Below, one piece after another: positions 56,026-64,000 of a DNA stretch of 64,000 bases (position 1 is the stretch's first letter; every line of letters begins with the position of its first letter). The stretch comes from Adenophora triphylla var. japonica (lineage: Eukaryota; Streptophyta; Magnoliopsida; Asterales; Campanulaceae), in contig JAFEMH010005376.1 of assembly GCA_022495995.1 (NCBI GenBank), positions 1-64,000 of the forward strand, in the 5' to 3' direction. The notes under the pieces were generated by a model. The model did no database searches and was not told where the DNA came from. It saw only the letters and a program-made list of their open reading frames with translations. The translations under genes were made by a program, and so were the position numbers.

Positions 56026-56301
56026 CTCCCTCCGTCTCGCTACAACCCGCACAGTTATTGTTTGCATGCGAATTAAGGAGAAAGTTAGCGGAGTAAGTGT
56101 TGTGAGTATGAAAAGTGTGATTGGAGAGAGAAAGTGGGGTAGGAAATAGTGAGTTGATTGGTGTTGTGAGTATAAAAGTAAAGTAGGAGAGAGAATTAGT
56201 GGGTGAAATAGTAAAGATTATTTGCCATTTTAGAAAGTGTGCAGTTTGTAATGGGACGCCCAATGAGAAAAAGTGTGCAGCTTGTAGTGGGACGGAGGGA
56301 G
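56026..56301. mobile_element. Stowaway-like MITE
   Basis: CTCCCTCCGTCTCGCTAC ... GTGGGACGGAGGGAG with TA at 56024-56025 and 56302-56303. The interior shares GAGAGAATTAGTGGG and TGGTGTTGTGAGTATAAAAG with the other copies. Confidence 0.92.
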
Positions 56302-56931
56302 TAGGTAATAAAAACTTTGCAGGAACCCTGATCTTTCCTCAAGTCTCACTGTTTGATTGGCTTGAGTGAAACTTGAGCTTGATTATGATAGAAGACTTGA
56401 CCTCTAAATAATAACCTTAAAATAGCTCACTGTTTACCTCATATTCTCCACTTGAAAGCACTTAACTATGAAAAATGTGTAGATCCTAAGATATTGCGAA
56501 AGCTATTATTTATTATCTTCTTAATCGTCAGTTAGTTAATCTTTTTATAAATAAAATAGTTTTACCTTATTATTGGATTTGAACAGTCTATTGCCGAAAA
56601 ATCCTCAAAATTAATAATTAGCATTTTTTTTCCTACGAGTATCGACATATGTTCCCATATTCTCCTAAGGTGAACTCGGGACCTATTGTCTCAAGTGAGT
56701 AGTAGTGGCTATCTATCACTAGGCTACAACCCTCTTGTCATTAGCATGAAATTCATACTCCCTCTGTATCACTCAAAATTTCAAAGTTTTTTCAAAAGGT
56801 TGTCCTAATCGAAAGTTCAAAATTCAATGAATTTTTTTATTATTTCTTTATTTGTGGGCCCTACATGTCATACCCAAAACAGTTATCCACTAAAGTATTT
56901 TCACCTGTTTATTTTGTACATTTCCTAAATA
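56302..56931. other. Gene-free interval with a solitary Stowaway-like end
   Basis: TACTCCCTCTGTATCAC at 56757 resembles a Stowaway terminus, but no matching second end is found before 56932. A possible second-strand end may have been lost. Otherwise AT-rich, nothing else seen. Confidence 0.4.
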
Positions 56932-57606
56932 CTAGTGGGTAGCCCGTGCTTTGCACGGGAAATTAGTTTGCCAAATTTTTTTTTTGTATTTTGCTTATTG
57001 TATGTTTTTATTGCCAAAATCTTGCAAAAAACTAGTTTTTTCGTAACATAAGAAAAAAACTAGTTTTAAAGCACTAAGTCTAACTAATAAGAGTGATGAA
57101 CTGTTCTGAAAACTAGTTTTTTATAATATTTTGAAAAAAACTAGTTTTTCAAAAGAGTTACTCGTTTTTATTTGATAAAGTAGCATAACATATTTTGGGT
57201 GATTTAAATCTATTTTATATCAATTAAAATATTCACATTTATAAATTCAGGAGATTTTTTTTTTAATTTTAACTTTTGCTGTATATAGTTTGTACTTACT
57301 ATGACAATCGAAATTTGAATAATAACAATGAATTATTATTTTTATTGGTTAACTTCTAATTTTATAGATGATTGAATTAATAATATTAGATATCTTTGAT
57401 AGTTAATGATTTTATATTATATACATACACATATTATGATTAGTAAATATAATTAGCGGAAACCATTATGTACATATAATTAGCTAAAATTGGTATCTCT
57501 ATAGCCCTTTTTCACCAAATTTACAAATTTCATCAAGTTTCAATTCGGATAGCATATAATTAGCTATAATTAGTTTACACATATATCACAAAAACCATTA
57601 TGCTGA
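56932..57606 (-). mobile_element. Probable non-autonomous Helitron, 3' end on the minus strand
   Basis: Read on the minus strand the end is a hairpin CCCGTGC-AAA-GCACGGG (56959-56943), then CTACCCA, then CTAG at 56935-56932, followed by T from the flank. Hairpin plus CTRR inserted before T is the hallmark of a Helitron 3' terminus. The 5' end (TC) should lie upstream on the minus strand at a higher coordinate; I could not fix it, so the right limit is a guess. The interior is AT-rich and without coding signal; TAACTAGTTTT words recur at 57030-57150. Confidence 0.55.
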
Positions 57607-57616
57607 GTCAGTTAAC

Positions 57617-57905
57617 TGACGCAGCACGGAAGCCGATAAGTTTCGTGATTAGCGCACTAATCACAAGAACTCTTCAAGCGAAGAAACCTCAAACACAATT
57701 AATGGAATCCACCGGTGATAATCTGGAATCCACCAGGAATTAAGAGAAAACTCTTGAAATCAAATATCATAAACTGAGTTTAACAAAGCCTAAAAGATGT
57801 TTAAATACTATCTCTAAACCCTAACACAAACCCTAAAACGAAATAACAAACTAAAGACTAAAATACCCCTAATTAAAATACCAAACATTCAGTAAAAACG
57901 GAACA
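57617..57905 (-). repeat. LTR fragment related to 49539-49961
   Basis: TGACGCAGCACGGAAG, then GTGATTAGCGCACTAATCAC, CTTCAAGCGAAGAA and GAATCCACCAGGAATTAAGA follow in the same order as in the LTR at 49539. It starts next to a perfect 14-bp palindrome GTCAGTTAACTGAC (57607-57620). Probably a solo or truncated LTR. Confidence 0.7.
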
Positions 57906-57924
57906 AAACGGAATAAGGAAAATA

Positions 57925-58215
57925 GCCTCGACATCGCGAGCCGGGCGCCTGGAACCACCTCAGGCGGACGCCTGAGAAGCAGAAAGATCCTCTATTGTTG
58001 TTGCAGCTTGAGGCGAGCGCATGGGCTTTGATGGGGCGGCAGCCTCGGCTACAGAAAGGATCTCCATGGTTGAATCAACTTGAGGCGGGCGCTTGGCCAA
58101 GGATGATGCGCACGCCTGGACAACAGAAGGTTGCTTCACTCTTGAACTGGTTTGAGGCGCACGCCTGGGAGGAAATGGGGCGGCCGCCTGGTACTCTGTC
58201 TCTGACTCGTCTCCT
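57925..58215. repeat. GC-rich degenerate tandem repeat, ~65-bp units
   Basis: Three to four units containing TTGAGGCGNGCGC-TGG and a following AAGG..TGG-TTG piece. On the plus strand it translates as repeated LEA(S/G/H)AW..M.R.P text. GC-rich compared with the AT-rich neighbourhood. Possibly part of the same LTR family. Not considered a gene. Confidence 0.6.
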
Positions 58216-58264
58216 GCATCAGTTTTCAACTCTTCTCATACCTATGCAATATGAGGGGCGCCAG

Positions 58265-58445
58265 CAATTCACGAGTTCCGGTAAAAGCATTTCTAAGCTT
58301 ATACAACCATTTCATAGAAACCTTAGGTCAATATAGAAACCTTACTAGGATTATTATCACGAGTTCCATGGTAAAAGCATTTCATTGAAAACCATTTCTA
58401 AGCTTATACAACCATTTCATAGAAACCTTACTAGGATTATTATCA
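58265..58445 (+). repeat. Direct duplication of an ~85-95-bp block before copia element 3
   Basis: CACGAGTTCC..GGTAAAAGCA, AAGCTTATACAACCATTTCA and TAGAAACCTTACTAGGATTA occur twice in the same order, at 58268-58360 and 58360-58445. Confidence 0.75.
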
Positions 58446-58491
58446 TAGGTAAACGAAAACGAAAAAAGATGAAAACAATCACAAGTTGAAG

Positions 58492-58596
58492 TTAGAGTTT
58501 CCTTTTGACTACAACTCTTTTGTAATCTCATATAAATACTTCCTCCATGTGAGAAGAATAACAAGAGAAATTATTATCCCAATTTAAATTTTTACA
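58492..58596 (+). repeat. 5' LTR remnant of copia element 3
   Basis: Identical to the last 105 bp of the 3' LTR apart from one base (TTTTTACA for TTTCTACA). Contains TATAAATA at 58531-58538. Confidence 0.9.
58531..58538 (+). promoter_or_regulatory. TATA box in the LTR of copia element 3
   Basis: TATAAATA, with the same site at 63102-63109 in the 3' LTR. Confidence 0.6.
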
Positions 58597-58608
58597 TGGT
58601 ATCAAAGC
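58597..58608 (+). other. Primer binding site of copia element 3
   Basis: TGGTATCAAAGC directly follows the LTR end TTTACA; initiator tRNA-Met type with one difference. Confidence 0.9.
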
Positions 58609-58631
58609 TAGCATACACAAGCTTTTGATAG

Positions 58632-59700
58632 ATGGCGGAACAAGCACCACCGGCCGGTGGTGGTGATGGAAGACCTCCTCCGATTTTGAAGATTGAATAC
58701 AACTCTCCTTTCTACCTAGGTCCCCAAGATCGACCTGGTGATTTCATAACTCCTACTCGCTTCCGTGGTGATAACTATGATGATTGGGCTGGCGATATAC
58801 AGACCGCTCTTGAGGCTAGACGCAAATTCGGCTTCTTGGATGGATCTATTCCATCCGCCGTTTCTCCTTGCACCGAGTTAGATTGGAATACTATTCATGC
58901 TATGTTGGTATTATGGCTCATGAACACTATTGATCCCGAGGTTAAGAGCACGCTGCCCAAGTATAGGGATGCTAGGCGTTTGTGGGATTCTCTCAAATCT
59001 CGATATGCGTTGGTGGATGGACCTCGCATTCAACAACTGAAGATGTCAATAGCACGATGTGAGCAGACCAAGACCATGCCTGTTGCTGTGTATTTCGGTA
59101 AGTTGACTGGATTATGGGAATCTCTGCACAATTACGAGCCGCTTATAGATTGTTCTTGCTGCGACAACTGCACAGCCGGACAGAAGCACGCGACACGAAG
59201 GGAGACCGGCAAGCTTCATGAATTTCTTATGGGTTTAAATTCTGAATACTATGCCTCTCTTCGTACTAACCTCTTGTCTCAGGATCCCTTGCCCACTCTT
59301 GATCGAGCTTACCAATTGATATCACAGGCTGAACGAGTGCGACTTGCTAAACCAATTCTTGATGAACCTCCGGATGCAGTTGGCTTTTCCCTCAAAACCG
59401 GTGGTCCTCGTGGTCGTGACAAGCCCGATAAATTCCACCTTACATGTTCACACTTTCAGAAAAAGGGGGGGGATGTCTCTTCTTGCTTTGAGCTTGTCGG
59501 TTATCCGTAATGGTGGGAGACAAAGAGCAAAACAAGTGCTCGTGGTGGCGGTCGTTCTCAACAAGGTCGAGGGAGAGGAGTTGCGCGGACCAACTCAGTT
59601 GCCCAAGTTGGTGCCGCCTAAGTCGGCATGGCTGCCGGATCCGCCCAAGCCGGTTCTTCATCCTTGTTTACTGCAGAACAATGGAATTCTTGGATCATTG
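58632..59700 (+). pseudogene. gag of copia element 3
   Basis: ATG at 58632 (MAEQAPPAGGGDGRPPPILK). The first 292 codons are open: FRGDNYDDWAGDIQTALEAR (gag_3-type start), then FLDGSIPSAV, WLMNTIDPEVKSTLPKYRDA, LKMSIARCEQTKTMPVAVYF, and a Cys-rich loop CSCCDNCTAGQKH. LHEFLMGLNSEYYASLRTNL and AYQLISQAERVRLAKP follow, then a zinc-knuckle-like CSHFQKKGGDVSSCFELVGY with a frame stop at 59508. The tail is Gly/Arg-rich (ARGGGRSQQGRGRG) in another frame. It forms the virus-like particle core. Confidence 0.93.
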
Positions 59701-61000
59701 ATACGGGAGCATCCAATCATGTGACCGAAACGCCGCTTGTCTCTTTGATTCATACTCTATACAAGCTTGCCCCGTCAAGCTTCCTAACGGCACCTCTGTG
59801 TTTGCACATATTGAGGGTTACATTCGCTTTGACGTACACCCTTGTTCTTCATCATGTTCTTTATATACCAAATTTAAATTGCAGTCTTCTCTCTGTTTCT
59901 CAATTATCGATGATGTTCATTGCACCGTCCATTTTAATGCTTCTATGTGTGCTATACAGACCGCCGAGGAACCCGATTGGAACGGGTGTTAGGCGGGATG
60001 GACTATACTACTTCGGAGGCGCACCTTACGCTTGTCACGTTTCGTCAACAATGCATCTGCTTTGCTCGAGGTGTGGCATAATCGTATGGGGCATCCTTCT
60101 GAAAAAGTAGTAAAACTTCTTCCTCCGGTCTCTCATTTGTCGGGTAGTCTTCATCAACCTTGCGACGTTTGTTTTCGTGCTAAACATTCTAGAGATAGCT
60201 TTCCTATTAGTGAGTATAAATCTACTAGAGTTTTTGAGAAAGTTCACCGTGACTTGTGGGGTCCTTACACCCATGTTTCCTCTTGTGGTGCCCGTTATTT
60301 TTTTACTTTGGTAGATGATTATTCACGTGCTGTTTGGATTTATTTACTAGTTGATAAAACGGAAGTTTTTCGCATGTTTATGGCCTTTGTTGCAATGGTG
60401 GATCGACAGTTTTCTCAAAAAATCAAAATTGTTCAATCTGATAATGGCACTGAGTTTAACTCCCTGTTTGATTATTTTCTTTCCACCGGCATTCTTTTTC
60501 AAACATCATGTGTTGGCACCCCTCAACAAAATGGGCGTGTCGAACGTAAACACCGTCATATTTTGAACATAGCTAGAGCCTTGAGGTTTCAGGCTCACCT
60601 TCCCATTTACTTTTGGGGCGAACCAGTCCTTACCCATTTGCTCATTTGATTAATCGAACCCCTTCCCCATTGTTGGATAACAAAACTCCCTACGATATCT
60701 TGTTTGGCAAAAACCCCTTTTATGATTCTCTTCGAGTTTTTGGTTCGATGTGTTATGCTCATAATCGGCCCAGGCTAGGGGTGACAAATTTGCTAGTCGC
60801 GATCGTAAATGCATCTTCGTGGGGTATCCTCTTGGTAAAAAGGGGTGGAAGTTTGTTTGATCTTGAGACCAAGAAATTTTTTGTCTCTCGTGATGTCAAG
60901 TTCTTTGAGACTGTGTTTCCATATAGCGATTCTACTACTGTTCCTCATATCCAGGATTCCGTTGATGTTCTTGCTTTGAGGAAGAAGCTTTTGGTCACAT
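59685..61000 (+). pseudogene. Protease and integrase of copia element 3
   Basis: The protease motif WIIDTGASNHVTE lies at about 59691. It is then broken until LEVWHNRMGHPSEKVVKLLP (GAG-pre-integrase, 60060). CDVCFRAKHSRDSFP is the zinc-site, followed by the integrase core: VHRDLWGPYTHVSSCGARYF, LVDDYSRAVWIYLLVDKTEV, IVQSDNGTEFNSLFDYFL, TPQQNGRVERKHRHILNIAR. After a frameshift near 60630 come TPSPLLDNKTPYDILFGKNP and LRVFGSMCYAHNRPR, then VSRDVKFFETVFPY (60890). Confidence 0.92.
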
Positions 61001-61019
61001 TGATTTTCCTATTGAAGAA

Positions 61020-62909
61020 GACTCCATTGCTCATACATTGTTCGGGCTGCAGTGAGCCCGCTCCTCTATCCGATGTACAGGAAGAGGTTGCTCCGGCTCC
61101 CATTGATCCGGCTCCTCCGGCTCCCACGCTCCCTCTCGCATCAACGTCGGTCTCTTCGATGACTCTGGATCCAGATCTTTTAGGGAGGGGTATGAGACAG
61201 AATTGCCTTCTCGTTCGTCTTCGCGATTTTGTGGCCCTTACTACATCTTCTAGTCCATCTCCCGCCTCTCCGTCTTCAAACAGGTTCCTCAAGTACTCCC
61301 TATCCTATAGCTCACTATATAAGCGTGATCGGTTTTACGTGAAATATCGTACCTTTCTTGCAGCTCTTACGGTGGCTAAAGAGCCGACTTCCTTTCGTGA
61401 AGCCATGGCTCATGATGGCCGGAAACAATCAATGCAAGAGGAAATTCGTGCCTTGGAGGATAATGGCACATGGTCCATGGTGTCTCGCCTCTGGCAAACG
61501 GGCTCTAGGATGTCAATGGGTCTATAAGATCAAGTACAATTCGACGGAGCGGTTGACCGGCTGAAATCTCGGCTAGTTGTTCTTGGCAATCATCGGAAAG
61601 AAGGCATCGACTACACGAAACTTTTGCTCCTGTGGCTAAAATGGTCACTTTGTTCGGGCTTTCCTTGCTATTCTTTGCTTCCAAGAATTGGGAGCTTCAT
61701 CGAATGGACGTTCACAATGCCTTCTTGCATGGCGACTTAGCAGAAGAAGTTTATATGAAACCCCCTCCGGGCTTTGCGGCACCGAACACCAACACGGTTT
61801 GTCGTCTTCATAAGTCCCTATATGGTCTGAAGCAAGCCCCTCGTTGTTGGTTCGCCAAGTTGTTGACTTCCTTGAAGACTTATGGCTTCCTCCAGTCCTA
61901 CTCTGACTACTCTCTGTTTACCTTCACCAAAGGTGCCATCCGGATAAATGTGCTTGTGTATGTTGACGATCTCATCATAGCAGGAACGATTCCGCTGCCT
62001 TGCTATCCTTCAAAAAGTACCTGTGTGAGTGCTTCAAAATGAAGGATCTCGGGTCTCTGAAATACTTTCTTGGCATTGAGGTTGCTCGCAATCCTGATGG
62101 CCTGTTTCTGTGCCAACGAAAGTATACATTGGATATTATTTCTGAGGCCGGTTTACTAGGTTCGAAGCCCTCTAGCTTCCCCATTGAACCTAACCATAAG
62201 CTTGGTGTTGCTACCGGTGCTATCTTGGAAGATCCGGAACGCTATCGACGCCTAGTTGGGCGACTCATTTACTTGGCTGTAACTCGGCCGGATCTTGCAT
62301 ATTCGGTCCACATCCTTTCTCGGTTCATGAATGAACCTCGTTCCGAGCATTGGGAGGCTGCTCTACGGGTGGTTCGATATCTCAAAGGCACGCCGGGCAA
62401 GGCATTCTTTTGCGCACCGACAGCGATCTCACTCTTCAAGGATGGTGTGACTCGGGTAGGGCTGCATGCCCCATTTCTCGTCGTTCTCTTACCGGGTGGC
62501 TCGTTTTCTCGGGCATTCCCCATATCTTGGAAGACTAAGAAACAACCTCTGTTTCTCGTTCTTCCGCCGAGGTGAATACCGCGCCATGGCAGCTCTTACA
62601 TGCGAGCTTAAATGGCTGAAGGGTTTATTGTTGAGCATGGGTGTCCATCATCCCAAGGCTATTCCCATTTTCTGTGACAGTGAATCGGCTCTTCACATTG
62701 CCAAGAATCCTGTTTATCATGAGCGCACCAAGCATATTGAGGTAGATTGTCATTTTGTCCGTGACGCTATCTCCAATGGTCTTATTGCCCCCTTTTATGT
62801 TCCAACGAAGACTCAGTTAGCTGACATATTTACTAAAGCTCTCGGGAAGCAACAGTTTGATGTTTTACTTAGCAAGTTGGGCATTCTTGATCCTCACGCT
62901 CCAACTTGA
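61020..62909 (+). pseudogene. Reverse transcriptase and RNase H of copia element 3
   Basis: A Pro/Ser-rich spacer is followed by EPTSFREAMAHDGRKQSMQE EI (RT start, 61380), then frame changes, then [35 protein letters not shown] and [10 protein letters not shown] (catalytic YVDD, 61958). Next come LGSLKYFLGIEVARNPDGLF, YLAVTRPDLAYSVHILSRFM and HWEAALRVVRYLKG. RNase H: YRAMAALTCELKWLKGLLLS, IFCDSESALHIAKNPVYHER, KHIEVDCHFVRDAIS, ending LGILDPHAPT at 62909. Several breaks replace expected CTG/CAG codons by CG/CGG/CTTTG (for example near 61541, 61600 and 62568). Confidence 0.93.
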
Positions 62910-62916
62910 GGGAGGG
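62906..62916 (+). other. Polypurine tract of copia element 3
   Basis: TTGAGGGAGGG immediately before the 3' LTR start TGTAACGCAGC, overlapping the last codons of pol. Confidence 0.88.
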
Positions 62917-63167
62917 TGTAACGCAGCTAGGATTGTGTTTCCTTCTTTGATGTTTCCTTTTTCCTTTGGGTTTCTTATTTCCTTATTTGATGTTTCCTTT
63001 TTCCTTTGGGTTTCTTATTTCCTTATTTGATGTTTCCTTTTTCCTTTGGGTTTCTTATTTGTTTAGAGTTTCCTTTTGACTACAACTCTTTTGTAATCTC
63101 ATATAAATACTTCCTCCATGTGAGAAGAATAACAAGAGAAATTATTATCCCAATTTAAATTTCTACA
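62917..63167 (+). repeat. 3' LTR of copia element 3, with a 40-bp internal tandem repeat
   Basis: Starts TGTAACGCAGCTAGG and ends AATTTCTACA. Between about 62947 and 63060 a 40-bp unit (TGATGTTTCCTTTTTCCTTT plus GGGTTTCTTATTTCCTTATT) occurs almost three times. TATAAATA at 63102-63109. Confidence 0.92.
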
Positions 63168-63822
63168 GGAAGGAAACTCTTCTGACTTAATTGAAAGTGA
63201 TATTATTTTGTGTAGGCACAGTACATTGTTGGGTTGACCTGGGTTGGGTTGGGTTGGGTTGGGTTGGGTTGGGCTGGGTTCAAATCGGTTATGGGTTCAG
63301 ATTGTTTATGGGTTTATATGGATAAAACCCATCACAACTCATTTAGCTCTCAGGTCCAGAATTACTGGGTCGGGTCGGGTCGACCCGACGGGTCAGCTTT
63401 TTAAAAAAAAAAAAAAATCTTTATTCACTCAGCAAAAAATATCTATAGTATAAATGAGGACGGTTTTGGCACTGTTCAATAAACAGTTCCAAGTGTCCAT
63501 TTGACCATTTTGCCCCCACTTTTTTGTCCCTTTCCCATTTTGCCCTCCCTTAAAAAAAAAAAAAATTAATTTTTTTTTAATTTTTAAATTTTTTTAAAAA
63601 AAAAAAATTATTTTTTTTATTTTTATTTTTTTTAAAAAATCCCGTGTCCTCGAACACGGGCTTTTTTAAAAAAAAAAAAAAAAATTTCCCGTGTCCTCGG
63701 ACACGGGCTTTTACCAGTATATATATATATATATATTGACAGGCCTAATTTTGTGGAAGGACTGAGTATGACTATTTCTTCTTGCAAAAGACAACCCCAT
63801 TGGGATCCACACCAAAAAAATA
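63168..63822. repeat. Simple repeats and hairpins between copia element 3 and the last MITE
   Basis: A (GGGTT)n tract at about 63238-63275, GGGTCGGGTCGGGTCGACCC near 63370, and long poly-A/poly-T runs at 63550-63635 and 63660-63685. Two copies of a hairpin CCCGTGTCCTCGRACACGGG lie at 63641-63660 and 63688-63707, and (TA)n at 63718-63736. No gene seen. Confidence 0.75.
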
Positions 63823-64000
63823 CTCCCTCCGTCCCATTAGTAAAAGGAAAATTACTGTTCACGCGTAGATTAAGGAAAAAAATAATGATATAAATGTTGT
63901 GAGTGTAAAAGTAAAATAGGAGAGAGAATGAGTGGAGGGAATAGTAAATTATAATGGTGTTGTGAGTATTAAAATAATGATAGGAGAGAGAATGAGTGGA
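63823..64000. mobile_element. Stowaway-like MITE, right end beyond the window
   Basis: TA then CTCCCTCCGTCCCATTAG, with interior AGGAGAGAGAATGAGTGGAG and TAAATTATAATGGTGTTGTG nearly identical to the copy at 7269-7550. The window stops before the second terminus. Confidence 0.85.

Larger units (their letters stand above)
58492..63167 (+). mobile_element. Ty1/copia retrotransposon 3, 5' LTR truncated
   Basis: 5' LTR remnant (58492-58596, 105 bp), primer site, gag, protease, integrase, RT, RNase H, polypurine tract and a full 251-bp 3' LTR (62917-63167). The 5' LTR lacks its first ~146 bp, so no target duplication can be tested. The coding region has more than ten frame shifts, but protein motifs are strong throughout. 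Confidence 0.93.

Noticed and set aside
57960..58229. Ala/Pro-rich minus-strand protein
   Set aside because: The open frame is a product of a GC-rich ~65-bp tandem repeat, open on both strands.
63641..63685. Bacterial-type terminator (hairpin plus T run)
   Set aside because: The sequence is plant nuclear DNA; the hairpin is duplicated and flanked by both A and T runs with no gene ending there.

Overview
The window is nuclear DNA of a flowering plant. It has plant GT-AG introns, a CNL-type NLR resistance gene, FERONIA-like kinases, and dense plant transposons: Mutator/MULE, CACTA, Ty1/copia, Ty3, Stowaway and a probable Helitron. A eudicot, perhaps an asterid, seems likely from the overall feel of the NLR and kinase sequences, but nothing here fixes the species. 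About four fifths of the window is transposon, and much of that is nested.

Layout. 1-3054: 3' part of a broken CC-NB-LRR gene. About 4340-27740: a large MULE carrying two genes, a Ulp1-like cysteine protease gene with an N-terminal DUF1985-like part (+) and a MURA-type transposase (-). A 14,045-bp CACTA element (6388-20432, target duplication ATA) sits inside an exon of the protease gene. That CACTA carries tnp2 and TNPA/Ptta-like genes, a telomere-like repeat tract, a Stowaway MITE, and inside its tnp2 gene a deleted Ty3 element (11654-14675, target duplication CCGCC). 29139-42696: a 13.6-kb copia element on the minus strand with 1.3-kb LTRs, gag-pol, and a 5-kb post-pol region holding a divergent antisense ORF. 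42697-51322: a second copia family in tandem, two partial units sharing one LTR (47743-48240), the second unit interrupted by a minus-strand retroelement (48597-49961). 51960-52520: a rearranged fragment of an MTP12-like zinc transporter. 53319-55764: a kinase followed by a pseudokinase, possibly one tandem-kinase gene. 56026-58490: MITE, Helitron terminus, LTR fragment and repeats. 58492-63167: a third copia element. 63823 to the end: another Stowaway copy.

How parts work together. In the MULE, MURA would mobilise the unit that also carries the Ulp1-like gene. A short palindromic motif built on AACAACTGATA is spread over the whole MULE, including introns of both genes, and is absent from the CACTA, so it belongs to the MULE. 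The CACTA has its own subterminal palindromes (GCGACGGAAATTTCCGTCGC type) beside its inverted termini. The most interesting host locus is the kinase/pseudokinase pair, whose second domain has lost all three catalytic motifs and has no start codon of its own.

Caution. Many frameshifts in this window fall at CAG/CTG trinucleotides. Where two copies of the same sequence can be compared, nearly all differences over some stretches are CAG/CTG versus CG/CCG/CGG. I read this as a systematic sequence error, possibly linked to CHG methylation, so 'pseudogene' calls based on frameshifts are provisional.
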